Assembly: GCA_010202465.1 (NCBI GenBank)
Contig: CP047919.1
Span: forward strand, 186,001-250,000
DNA from: Candidatus Saccharibacteria bacterium oral taxon 488
Lineage (GTDB): Bacteria; Patescibacteriota; Saccharimonadia; Saccharimonadales; Saccharimonadaceae
Direction of reading: 5' to 3'
Length of the DNA: 64,000 nucleotides
Shown: positions 25,435 to 33,082 of the stretch, piece after piece
Layout of the letters: each line of letters starts with the position of its first letter
Position numbering within the stretch: position 1 is the stretch's first letter
Made by a program: the position numbers and the translations under genes
Notes under the pieces: model-generated
Seen by the model: the letters and a program-made list of their open reading frames with translations, nothing else
The model's database searches: none
Told to the model about the DNA's origin: nothing

Positions 25435-26133
25435 ATGATTGAACTGAAAAATGTGACAAAAGTTTATGGCAAAAAGAAAAACCAATTTACGGCGCTGAAA
25501 AATATCAGCTTGACCATTCCGACAGGAGCCAGCGTGGCGATACTCGGAAAATCTGGTTCGGGTAAATCGACGCTAATGCATGCTATTTCAGGCTTGGATA
25601 AGCCGCAGAAAGGTCAAGTGATTATTGATGGACAAGATATTTTGCAGCTGAAGTCAAAGCATGTCGATGAATTCCGTGCTAAAAAAATTGGCTTTATTTT
25701 CCAAAGTTTCTTCGTCCAGGGCAATGAGAGTGTGATTGACAATGTCAGTTTGCCACTGGAAATTGCCCGGCTATCGCGCAAAAAGCGGGCGCACAAAATC
25801 AACGCGGCGCTTAAGGCGGTGGATCTGTATGATAAGCGCAAAAACCGCGCCAAGGACTTGTCGGGCGGACAGAAACAGCGCCTGGCGATTGCTCGGGCGA
25901 TTGTCGGTGATCCACAAATTATTTTCGCCGACGAACCAACGGGCAACTTGGATAGCGAAACAGGCGCGAAAGTGGAAGAATTGTTGTTTGATTATAATAA
26001 GCAAAAGGGTGTGACGTTAATTGTGGTGACGCATGACGCTGATTTGGCGAAAAAATGTGATCATCAAATTATCATTAAAGACGGTCGGATTGAAAAATCA
26101 ACCGTGCCAGGAGGGATGAAGCATGGACGTTAG
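25435..26133 (+). CDS. ABC transporter ATPase (MacB/LolD type)
   Basis: The 232-aa nucleotide-binding subunit for the permease at 24135. Walker A GKSGSGKS (38-45), Q-loop region (FIFQSFFVQ), signature LSGGQKQR, Walker B IIFADEP and the switch histidine in VTHD are all present. The sequence around Walker A is closely matched by the broken copy at 28688-28854. It overlaps the PadR gene by 11 bases. Confidence 0.95.
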   Translation: MIELKNVTKVYGKKKNQFTALKNISLTIPTGASVAILGKSGSGKSTLMHAISGLDKPQKGQVIIDGQDILQLKSKHVDEFRAKKIGFIFQSFFVQGNESVIDNVSLPLEIARLSRKKRAHKINAALKAVDLYDKRKNRAKDLSGGQKQRLAIARAIVGDPQIIFADEPTGNLDSETGAKVEELLFDYNKQKGVTLIVVTHDADLAKKCDHQIIIKDGRIEKSTVPGGMKHGR

Positions 26134-26470
26134 TGCTTATGCCGAAAGTTTGGCGATTCAGCTGCGCAAAGGTTTCCTGGTGTACTGTGTGTTGCTGGTG
26201 TGCGCTAAGCAGCCGCAATACACCGGCGATATTGTCAAGCAAATGAGCGAGTCAGACCTGATGGTAGTGGAGGGGACGATTTATCCGCTACTCAGCCGTT
26301 TACAAAAATATGGCTATCTCAAGCACGAATGGCAAGAGAGCGAGCAGGGGCCGCCGCGCAAATATTATTCGCTCACTGACGTGGGCGCGCAGCTGGTGGA
26401 TGAACTGAAAAATCGTATCAAAATGTTGAATACTTCGCTAAAAAATCTTGAGAAAGGAGCAAAGCGATGA
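26123..26470 (+). CDS. PadR-family transcriptional regulator
   Basis: The 115-aa winged-helix repressor. The family pattern is visible: LLVCAKQPQYTGDIVKQM, then VVEGTIYPLLSRLQKYGYL, then GPPRKYYSLTDVGAQLV. It lies in the operon it probably controls; a palindrome fits as its operator at 24096-24109. PadR repressors typically release DNA on binding a small ligand or drug. It overlaps the ATPase by 11 bases and the PspC gene by 4. Confidence 0.92.
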   Translation: MDVSAYAESLAIQLRKGFLVYCVLLVCAKQPQYTGDIVKQMSESDLMVVEGTIYPLLSRLQKYGYLKHEWQESEQGPPRKYYSLTDVGAQLVDELKNRIKMLNTSLKNLEKGAKR

Positions 26471-27759
26471 AAGAAATAACCAGAATCCATTTGGCGAAAA
26501 CGCCGTTTAGCGCGGAGATTGATGCTAAAAAATCATTGGAAAAATACCTGAATTTAATCCAGAAAAACATGCACGCCGAGCCAGAAGCTATGCGGGAAAT
26601 CGAGGCGCGAATGGTGGAGCTTTTAGCGGAGCGCGGCGTGTCGAAGGACGGTGTCATTAGTCACGATGATGTTTTGGCGGTGCAAAAACAAATGGGCGAA
26701 CCGCGCGATTTTTCGGACGATGACGAGGCGGTGGAGACCGATGACGAGCCCGAGCGTTCAGAGCGTTCGGAGCGACGGCTGATGCGCGATACGGAACATG
26801 CGCTGATTGGTGGCGTATGTGCAGGCATCGCTGCCTATTGGGGAACCAATCCTTTGTGGGTACGATTGTTGTTCATTTTTTCGCCATTTATTACCTTTGG
26901 TGCGGCGGTACTGATTTATATCGTGATGTGGCTGTCAGTTCCAGAGGCGCGGACTGCCTCTGATAAGCTCCAGATGCGCGGCAAGGCGGTAACGTTTGAT
27001 TCGCTGAAGCGTCAGGCCAGTCGGAATGAGTCATCCGTAGGGCGGAATAATAACACGGGTCATACGGCAGCAAAAGTATTTCGATTTATTCTTGGTGTTG
27101 GTATTCTCATGGTAACGCTGGGATTATTTATTGCACTCATCGTGGGGGCGGTCAGTGGCATCGCGGTGATTGGTCTGCTTGATGGATTCTATGCACAGCC
27201 GTGGGCGTGGGGTCTGTGGGCATCTTTACTCATTGGTGGCGTAGCGGCGGTATGGCTGGGCGCGATATTGAGCCACAGTGCTTTCACATGGACGTTAAAG
27301 CGGCTATCGGTGATTATGACGGTGGTGGCGTTGATCGTAGGGGCGTTGTCGGTTTCAGGGATGACGCTGTTTGGTGTAGGTATGGCGAATGAGCTAGCAC
27401 GTGACGAGGAGCGTTTGACGAAAGTTGTGCCAGTTGAGCTGCCAAGTGATATGAAGGGTGTGAAGTATGTCCATGTCGAGGGTGAGGATGTGTCGTTACA
27501 TTTTGGGGATACGACCCGAGGTGATATCAAGGTTGAGCTGCGCTATATAGACCTTAAGGGTAAGCGCCAGCAGCCAAAGGTGTCGGCGGTACGTGACGGT
27601 GATAAGCTTGTACTCAGAGTTGAAAATCAGCGTAGTCGCTGTCGCACAACGTGGTTTGGCCTCTCGCCAGAGCTTGACGTCGACTGCTTCGGGTTTGTGC
27701 GGCTGCATGTGTCTGGGCCGCTATCGCCATCGCCCGTACCACAATCAAGCAACGCATAG
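26467..27759 (+). CDS. PspC-domain membrane protein
   Basis: The 430-aa protein joins an N-terminal soluble helical domain (1-85, like those that precede PspC domains in PadR operons), a PspC domain (about 108-163, ALIGGVCAGIAAYWGTNPLWVRL), further membrane segments (about 205-310) and an outer C-terminal region (about 320-430) resembling the toast-rack-like domains of such proteins. This suggests envelope-stress sensing linked to the transporter. ATG overlaps the PadR gene end. Confidence 0.85.
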   Translation: MKEITRIHLAKTPFSAEIDAKKSLEKYLNLIQKNMHAEPEAMREIEARMVELLAERGVSKDGVISHDDVLAVQKQMGEPRDFSDDDEAVETDDEPERSERSERRLMRDTEHALIGGVCAGIAAYWGTNPLWVRLLFIFSPFITFGAAVLIYIVMWLSVPEARTASDKLQMRGKAVTFDSLKRQASRNESSVGRNNNTGHTAAKVFRFILGVGILMVTLGLFIALIVGAVSGIAVIGLLDGFYAQPWAWGLWASLLIGGVAAVWLGAILSHSAFTWTLKRLSVIMTVVALIVGALSVSGMTLFGVGMANELARDEERLTKVVPVELPSDMKGVKYVHVEGEDVSLHFGDTTRGDIKVELRYIDLKGKRQQPKVSAVRDGDKLVLRVENQRSRCRTTWFGLSPELDVDCFGFVRLHVSGPLSPSPVPQSSNA

Positions 27760-27791
27760 TGAGCGTGAAGGTTGGCGAATGCTTACTGAGC

Positions 27792-27800
27792 TGCTACACT
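27792..27800 (+). promoter_or_regulatory. Extended -10 box upstream of uppP
   Basis: TGCTACACT ending 6 bases before an ATG (27807) that opens a five-codon reading frame, not before uppP itself. Confidence 0.5.
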
Positions 27801-27806
27801 GAAGGG

Positions 27807-27824
27807 ATGAGAAGGAGCTATTAA
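27807..27824 (+). CDS. Five-codon leader ORF before uppP
   Basis: ATG, AGA, AGG, AGC, TAT, TAA encodes MRRSY. It sits at leaderless distance from the -10 box, and its codons contain the AAGGAG that can serve uppP (GTG 27829). Translation is inferred from geometry only. Confidence 0.35.
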   Translation: MRRSY

Positions 27825-27828
27825 GCAA

Positions 27829-28671
27829 GTGGCGTGGTGGCAGGCGATTATCCTCGGTATTATTGAAGGCGTAACGGAGTTTCTGCCAGTTTCTTCGACG
27901 GGACATTTGACGATCGTCGAGAAGTTGATGGGGATGAGGATTGATGATCCGAGCCTGACGGCGTTCACGGCAGTAATTCAGATCGGCGCGATCTTGGCAG
28001 CGATCATCTATTTTTGGGGCGATATTTGGCGGGTGCTAAGCGCCTGGTGGCGTGGGCTGTGGTGGAAGCGGGCGCGGCGACAGTTTGATTATGTGTATGG
28101 CTGGGCGATTATTATCGGTTCGGTGCCGATCGCAGTGATTGGACTACTGTTTAAGGATCAGGTCGAGACGGTGCTGCGTAGTTTGTGGTTTGTGGCGGTG
28201 GCGTTGATCGGCTGGAGCCTGGTGATGTGGTGGGCCGATAGGCGTTCAGAGAAAGCCAGTCACCGCAGCGAGCAGCAAACGACGTGGCGAGATACGCTGG
28301 CGATTGGTGTGGGGCAGTGCCTGGCCTTGATACCGGGTATCAGTCGGTCGGGAGCAACGATCTCGGTGGGGCTGCTGCGGGGATTTGACCGAGTGACGGT
28401 GACGAAGTTGAGCTTTTTCCTCGGTATCCCGGCGCTGGTGGCAGCGGGGCTGCTGGAGATGCTGACCGCCTCAAAGCACATTGCCGGCGGTGTCGGCTGG
28501 ACAGCGACGGGACTTGCGACAATTGTATCGTTTGTGGTTGGCTACCTTGCGATATCGTGGCTGCTCAAGTTTGTGGCGCGGAATGACTTCTCGCTATTTA
28601 TTTGGTATCGAGTCGGGCTGGGTGTGCTGATTATTGTTTTGCTGATGAGCGGCGCGATCAGTGCGGTTTAG
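27829..28671 (+). CDS. uppP: Undecaprenyl-diphosphatase UppP (BacA)
   Basis: Recycles the lipid carrier by removing a phosphate from undecaprenyl diphosphate; overproduction gives bacitracin resistance. The 280-aa membrane protein has the catalytic motifs EGVTEFLPVSSTGHL (from about residue 12) and GISRSGATISVGL (about 165-178), with about eight membrane segments. The start is GTG, with AAGGAG about 11 bases upstream. It partners functionally with uppS at 15333. Confidence 0.95.
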   Translation: MAWWQAIILGIIEGVTEFLPVSSTGHLTIVEKLMGMRIDDPSLTAFTAVIQIGAILAAIIYFWGDIWRVLSAWWRGLWWKRARRQFDYVYGWAIIIGSVPIAVIGLLFKDQVETVLRSLWFVAVALIGWSLVMWWADRRSEKASHRSEQQTTWRDTLAIGVGQCLALIPGISRSGATISVGLLRGFDRVTVTKLSFFLGIPALVAAGLLEMLTASKHIAGGVGWTATGLATIVSFVVGYLAISWLLKFVARNDFSLFIWYRVGLGVLIIVLLMSGAISAV

Positions 28672-28687
28672 TTGTCGTTAAAAGCGT

Positions 28688-28854
28688 ATGGTCACTGGGG
28701 CGAGTGTAGCGATTTTAGGCAAAACTGGTTCGGGCAAGTCGACGCTGATGCACACCATCTCGGGACTGGGGATAAGCCTGAGCAAGGCGAAGTGTTGGTT
28801 GATGGCGAGGGAATGACTGGCCTGTACTACTTAATTGTGGCTGACCTGTCGTAA
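28688..28854 (+). pseudogene. Remnant of an ABC transporter ATPase
   Basis: Reading from ATG 28688 gives [19 protein letters not shown] and TISGL, a near match to residues 32-54 of the intact ATPase at 25435, including Walker A. Right after this the frame breaks at a GGGG (about 28766-28770). In the shifted frame the match resumes as DKPEQGEVLVDG, then decays to a stop at 28854. The rest of the gene is missing. This is a decayed partial duplicate or the remains of a second transporter. Confidence 0.8.
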
Positions 28855-28903
28855 TTACCCGCGATTTTTGATAAAAATTATGGCTTTTAGAATGTGCTCA
28901 TGC

Positions 28904-28909
28904 TATAAT
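28904..28909 (+). promoter_or_regulatory. Distal -10 box of the collagen-like gene
   Basis: TGCTATAAT with its hexamer at 28904-28909; it would give a leader of about 40 bases with AGGGG at 28941-28945. Confidence 0.5.
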
Positions 28910-28946
28910 CACGGTAAATAGGCGTATAGCAAGATCAAATAGGGGA

Positions 28947-28952
28947 TATAAT
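28947..28952 (+). promoter_or_regulatory. Proximal -10-like box of the collagen-like gene
   Basis: TATAAT ending 5 bases before ATG 28958 and lacking the TG extension. With the distal box it suggests tandem leadered and leaderless transcripts. Confidence 0.35.
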
Positions 28953-28957
28953 ACAAC

Positions 28958-30976
28958 ATGAACGAGCGCTCAGATAAAACATATGCGAGTCGTAAACTGG
29001 TAATATGTTTATTTATCGTCACGATACTAATCATTCTACTGCTGTGGTGGTGGCCGTGGGGCGGCGGTAATCGCTTTTACAAGGGGGTTCGTCCAGATCA
29101 GATTAGCCTGCGCCAAAGTAATGGCAAGGTGCAATGGCAGTTTATGGACGGCGACTGGCAGGATATTGTCTCTCTTTCTGAGTTGCGAGGCGATAAGGGC
29201 GAGAAAGGCGACAAGGGTGACAAAGGTGACACTGGTGAGGCCGGAGCTGCTGGTAAAGACGGTAAAAACGGCGTAAGTACAGGACAGCGTGGAGCTAACG
29301 GTCGGGATGGAGCGAATGGTAAAAACGGTGCGACCGGGCCAAAAGGTGACACCGGTGCTCAGGGTCCAGCTGGTCCACGGGGCCAAAAGGGTGACAAGGG
29401 CGAGAAGGGCGATGCCAATGGTGTCGTCGGTCCGGCTGGCCCACAGGGTCCCAAAGGTGACAAAGGTGATACTGGCCAACAGGGTCAAAAAGGTGATAAG
29501 GGCGACAAAGGTGATACTGGCGCTAAGGGAGATAAAGGAGACGCCGGCGCCAAGGGCGACAAGGGCGATGCCGGCCAACAGGGTGCTAAAGGTGATACTG
29601 GAGCGACGGGCGCACAAGGCCAAAAGGGTGATGCTGGTAACGATGGGCGAGAGATTGAGTTACAGAAAACCGCGTTGTATATCCAGTGGCGCTACAGGGG
29701 TGATGCTACGTGGAACAACCTCATTGCATTATCTGACTTGAAGGGTCCGAAGGGCGATAAGGGTGATACCGGTCCACAAGGTCCCGCTGGCCCACAAGGT
29801 GCAGCAGGGTCTCAAGGTGCAACCGGTGCACAAGGTTCTCAGGGGCCTGCTGGTCCACAAGGCCAAAAGGGTGAAACTGGCCCTGCCGGCCCGCAAGGCC
29901 CAGCTGGTCCCCAAGGCCAAAAAGGTGAGAAAGGTGAAAAAGGTAATGATGGCCCACAAGGTCCTGCAGGTCCTCAGGGAGCCAAAGGTGATACCGGTCC
30001 AGTCGGTCCCGCCGGCCCGCAAGGACTCAAAGGCGCTAAAGGTGATACTGGAGCGACAGGCGCTCAAGGTCAAAAAGGCGACAAGGGCGACACCGGCCCA
30101 GTAGGTCCTCAGGGCCTGCCCGGTCCCCAGGGTATACCAGGTGTTAAGGGGGATAAAGGTGACACTGGTCCAGCGGGGCCACGGGGTCTTCAGGGTGCTA
30201 AGGGTGACAAAGGCGAGCCAGGGGCTAAGGGTGAAACTGGCCCTGCCGGCCCACAAGGGGCCAAGGGAGATGCCGGTGCACCTGGAGCTAAAGGTCCGAA
30301 GGGCGACGCTGGTCCCCAAGGACAAAAGGGTGATAAAGGTGAAAAGGGTGAAGCTGGTGCAAATGCAACAGTCAATGTGACAAATAGTACTCAGCCATGT
30401 TCGACTAAGCTCAACGTTACGGGCAATGGTACACCAAATATTGGACTGACGTTCACCGGATCAAATATTCCGGCTGGTGGGTCAATTGGTCAGGTACTGA
30501 TGAAAAAATCGGCGGCAGATTGTGATGTTGCGTGGAGAAGTTTGCCGCAAGAAACGATGTTTGCTGGTTCCATCGGTGTCGGTAATGGTAACATCACGGC
30601 GGTGAATATTAATGCTGACACTTATACAGCCATTCCGATGACAACGATCACCACGAATACCGGCGGTGGCACCTGGGATCCAGTGAATCACACGTATACC
30701 ATTCCAAGCGACGGTGTATATTTCATCCGTTCCAGTATTCGTACCGTTGACAACTCGCCGATGCGTAACATTTACCAAATTGTTAATGATGTGAACGGTG
30801 ATCGTCCAGAGGGCACGTGGTCATCTAACCAAGCTGGTGTCCGTCGTTCGACGCTGCCATATTCACGGATGATGCGGGCCACGGCTGGTACCAAACTAAA
30901 GTTGATCGTCGTATCAGACCTCCAGAGTGTGCAGCTTAGCGACGCAAGCCTGACAATCACCAAGCTTTCAAACTAG
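28958..30976 (+). CDS. Membrane-anchored collagen-like fibre protein
   Basis: The 672-aa product has a short cytoplasmic N-terminus, one membrane helix (about 14-35), a module ending in [12 protein letters not shown] (about 48-77), a first Gly-X-Y collagen stretch (about 78-229), a second copy of the module (about 230-262, [22 protein letters not shown] in pattern), a second Gly-X-Y stretch (about 263-467, some 68 triplets) and a non-collagen C-terminal domain (468-672). That domain contains two cysteines and a beta-rich C1q/TNF-like part. Many triplets are GDK, GEK, GPQ and GPA, which suit triple-helix formation without hydroxyproline. It should be a trimeric stalk with a globular head outside the cell, perhaps an adhesin. 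Confidence 0.9.
   Translation: MNERSDKTYASRKLVICLFIVTILIILLLWWWPWGGGNRFYKGVRPDQISLRQSNGKVQWQFMDGDWQDIVSLSELRGDKGEKGDKGDKGDTGEAGAAGKDGKNGVSTGQRGANGRDGANGKNGATGPKGDTGAQGPAGPRGQKGDKGEKGDANGVVGPAGPQGPKGDKGDTGQQGQKGDKGDKGDTGAKGDKGDAGAKGDKGDAGQQGAKGDTGATGAQGQKGDAGNDGREIELQKTALYIQWRYRGDATWNNLIALSDLKGPKGDKGDTGPQGPAGPQGAAGSQGATGAQGSQGPAGPQGQKGETGPAGPQGPAGPQGQKGEKGEKGNDGPQGPAGPQGAKGDTGPVGPAGPQGLKGAKGDTGATGAQGQKGDKGDTGPVGPQGLPGPQGIPGVKGDKGDTGPAGPRGLQGAKGDKGEPGAKGETGPAGPQGAKGDAGAPGAKGPKGDAGPQGQKGDKGEKGEAGANATVNVTNSTQPCSTKLNVTGNGTPNIGLTFTGSNIPAGGSIGQVLMKKSAADCDVAWRSLPQETMFAGSIGVGNGNITAVNINADTYTAIPMTTITTNTGGGTWDPVNHTYTIPSDGVYFIRSSIRTVDNSPMRNIYQIVNDVNGDRPEGTWSSNQAGVRRSTLPYSRMMRATAGTKLKLIVVSDLQSVQLSDASLTITKLSN
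29173..30370 (+). repeat. Gly-X-Y coding repeats in two blocks
   Basis: Nine-base repeats of the GGTGATAAA/GGCCCACAA kind code for the collagen triplets. They are interrupted at about 29645-29740 by the second module. The DNA repetition makes this region prone to recombination and length variation and opens spurious long frames on both strands. Confidence 0.85.
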
Positions 30977-31018
30977 TGAAGTTAGCAGTCAAGTTAGCGA
31001 GATAAATTATCGTATATC

Positions 31019-31027
31019 TGCTACAAT
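31019..31027 (+). promoter_or_regulatory. Extended -10 box of serS, leaderless
   Basis: TGCTACAAT ending 6 bases before ATG 31034. Confidence 0.65.
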
Positions 31028-31033
31028 GATACC

Positions 31034-32329
31034 ATGTTAGATATTCGCTTTATTCGAGATAACGCCGAGGCAGTGCAGACTGCGGCGAAACACAAGGGGT
31101 GTGACGTGTCTATTGCGACATTGTTGCGATTAGACGACGAGCGTCGTGAGGTGCAGCGCCAGGTTGATGAGTTGCGCCAGCAGCGTAATGAGGTTGCTGC
31201 CAAAATGAAGGGCGGCAAGCCTGAGCCGGGTTTGATCGAGCAAGGCAAGGCCATCAAGGTCAAGCTGAGCGGGCTCGAGACTCGGCTGAGCGAGGTCGAG
31301 GAACGATACACGGCACTACTAAAGCAGGTTCCTAATATGCCGCACGCCGATGTACCAGTTGGTCTGAGTGAGGATGAAAACGTTGAAGTAAAGGTCGTCG
31401 GTGATATTCCAACCTTTGATTTTGCGCCGAAAAATCACTATGAAGTCGCCGAGGCAAAAGGCTGGCTCGACAAAGAGCGGGCTGCCAAGGTTGCTGGTGC
31501 TCGCTTTGCTTATGTCATGGGGGATTTGGTGTTGTTGCAACAGGCGATTATCCAGTTTGTGATCATATCTCTCACGAACCCAGCGGTGATCAAAGAGATC
31601 GCCGAAAAGGCTGGCCTTGATGTCAATACAAAACCATTCATCCCAGTACTGCCGCCATTGATGATCCGGACTGAGCCGTATGACCAGATGGATCGCCTCC
31701 AGCCGAGTGATGATCGCTACAAAATCGAGGGCGAGGAACTGTGGCTACAGGGAAGTGCTGAGCATGTGCTCGGCAGTATGCATGCGGGTGAGATTTTTGA
31801 TGCCAAGCAGTTGCCGCTACGATACCTAGGCTTTGCGACTAGTTTTCGAAAAGAAGCGGGGACGTACGGCAAGGATATGGAAGGGCTGATTCGGATGCAC
31901 CAGTTTGATAAGCTGGAGATGGAGAGTTTCACCGAGGCGAAGGATAGTTATAACGAGCACCTGCTATTTATTGCCATCCAAGAGTGGTTGTTGGCCCAGC
32001 TGAAGTTGCCATACCACGTGCTGATGAAGTGTACGGCTGATATCGGCAAGCCAAATGCGCGCGGTGTTGATATGGAAGTGTGGCTACCGGGTCAGGGCAA
32101 GTACCGCGAGACGCATACTGCTGACTACATGACGGATTATCAGGCGCGCCGTTTGATGACGCGTGTACGTACGGATAACGGAGTTGAATTGATCCATACG
32201 AATGACGCGACGGCCTTTGCGTTGGGTCGCTGCATGGTGGCGATTATCGAGAATTACCAGACCGCCAAGGGCGACGTTGTAGTGCCAGAAGCCCTTCGTC
32301 CGTATATGAATGGCCGCGAGATGATATAA
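31034..32329 (+). CDS. serS: Seryl-tRNA synthetase
   Basis: Class II synthetase charging tRNA-Ser. The 431-aa length is typical. Residues 1-105 form the tRNA-binding coiled coil (RREVQRQVDELRQQRNEVAAK in pattern). The catalytic core follows with FRKEAGTYGKDMEGLIRMHQFDKLEM and motif 3 near the C-terminus (NDATAFALGRCMVAIIENYQ). The promoter box is 6 bases from the ATG. The small 32348 gene follows. Confidence 0.97.
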   Translation: MLDIRFIRDNAEAVQTAAKHKGCDVSIATLLRLDDERREVQRQVDELRQQRNEVAAKMKGGKPEPGLIEQGKAIKVKLSGLETRLSEVEERYTALLKQVPNMPHADVPVGLSEDENVEVKVVGDIPTFDFAPKNHYEVAEAKGWLDKERAAKVAGARFAYVMGDLVLLQQAIIQFVIISLTNPAVIKEIAEKAGLDVNTKPFIPVLPPLMIRTEPYDQMDRLQPSDDRYKIEGEELWLQGSAEHVLGSMHAGEIFDAKQLPLRYLGFATSFRKEAGTYGKDMEGLIRMHQFDKLEMESFTEAKDSYNEHLLFIAIQEWLLAQLKLPYHVLMKCTADIGKPNARGVDMEVWLPGQGKYRETHTADYMTDYQARRLMTRVRTDNGVELIHTNDATAFALGRCMVAIIENYQTAKGDVVVPEALRPYMNGREMI

Positions 32330-32347
32330 TGGAGTCTAGGAGGGTAT

Positions 32348-32590
32348 ATGGCACTGACGAACGATGACAAGCAATGGATCAAGGGCGCGATCGCTGATGG
32401 CGTGGTCGAAGGCAGACTACAGGCACTAACGAACGACATTAAAGAGATATACGATGTTATTTACGGCAAGCCGAACAAATCATTTATGAGCGCCAGCTTT
32501 GCCAAAATGTCGTCGAAAGAAAAGCTGCTCGTGATTAACGAAGAATTACTAAAAATGGCGAAGGACGCGGGTGTTGTTTTGCCGCGCTAG
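32348..32590 (+). CDS. Small unrecognised protein, 80 aa
   Basis: A soluble protein with an N-terminal helix (DDKQWIKGAIADGVVEGRLQALTNDIKEIYDVIYG) and a C-terminal helix (SSKEKLLVINEELLKMAKDAG). No family is recognised. GGAGGG lies 5-6 bases before the ATG. It sits between serS and hpf in one run of genes that ends at a terminator, so it may be translation-related, but that is only context. Confidence 0.7.
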   Translation: MALTNDDKQWIKGAIADGVVEGRLQALTNDIKEIYDVIYGKPNKSFMSASFAKMSSKEKLLVINEELLKMAKDAGVVLPR

Positions 32591-32611
32591 CACGTGATAA
32601 GAGGAGGAACC

Positions 32612-32986
32612 ATGATCAAAGATATTACCATTACTGGCGTCAAATACGAATTGACGGACACCACAAAGAAATACGTCGAGCGCAAAATCGGTGCGTTGGG
32701 CAAGTACTTGCCACGACATGCCCGCAAGAGCGCTACCGCTGATGTAAAGATCAAGCAGATTGATAATCCTGGCGGCAACAAGTACGAGGTTGAGGTGATT
32801 ATCAATGTGCCAGACAAGAAAATCACCGCTAAAGATTCGACAATGAACGTGCTAGCAGCAGTGGATATCGTTGAGGCGAAGCTGAATGGGCAGCTACGTA
32901 AGTATAAGGATGATGTGTTGGCGCACGTTGGCAGCAGCCGCAGCGTACTGGCACGGTTCAAGCGCGGTTTCCAGCGCGAGCAGTAG
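32612..32986 (+). CDS. hpf: Ribosome hibernation-promoting factor (HPF/RaiA), short form
   Basis: Binds the decoding centre of idle ribosomes. The 124-aa product has the beta-alpha-beta-beta-beta-alpha pattern: ITITGVKYELTDTTKKYVERKIGALGKYL at the start, the central strands, and a C-terminal helix (AAVDIVEAKLNGQLRKYKD). It is a short form without the dimerising long tail. ATG 32612 is chosen because GAGGAGG lies about 6 bases upstream. A terminator follows directly. Confidence 0.93.
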   Translation: MIKDITITGVKYELTDTTKKYVERKIGALGKYLPRHARKSATADVKIKQIDNPGGNKYEVEVIINVPDKKITAKDSTMNVLAAVDIVEAKLNGQLRKYKDDVLAHVGSSRSVLARFKRGFQREQ

Positions 32987-33015
32987 AAGGGGTTTAAATC
33001 AACCCCTTTAATTTT
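32987..33015 (+). terminator. Rho-independent terminator after hpf
   Basis: AAGGGGTT (32987-32994) pairs perfectly with AACCCCTT (33001-33008) around a 6-base loop and is followed by TAATTTTC. It begins right after the hpf stop. Confidence 0.85.
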
Positions 33016-33029
33016 CTAGCCCTGCACGG

Positions 33030-33035
33030 TATAAT
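33030..33035 (+). promoter_or_regulatory. -10 box of secA
   Basis: TATAAT giving a leader of about 40 bases. The leader contains a GAGGGAG site and a 12-codon frame (ATG 33054) that runs into the secA start region. Confidence 0.5.
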
Positions 33036-33082
33036 TATATACAGTTTTTGAAAATGCCTGAAAGTGAGGGAGTTTTGAGTTT

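Noticed and set aside
28672..28854. A 60-codon small gene after uppP
   Set aside because: The reading frame only makes sense as part of a frameshifted ABC ATPase remnant.
29173..30370. CRISPR-like repetition
   Set aside because: Repeats are contiguous coding nonamers without unique spacers of constant length; no cas gene is nearby.
29036..30380. Several long open frames on both strands across the collagen-like gene
   Set aside because: They arise from the nine-base repeat structure; only the 28958-30976 frame has an anchor, Gly-X-Y periodicity and a folded end.
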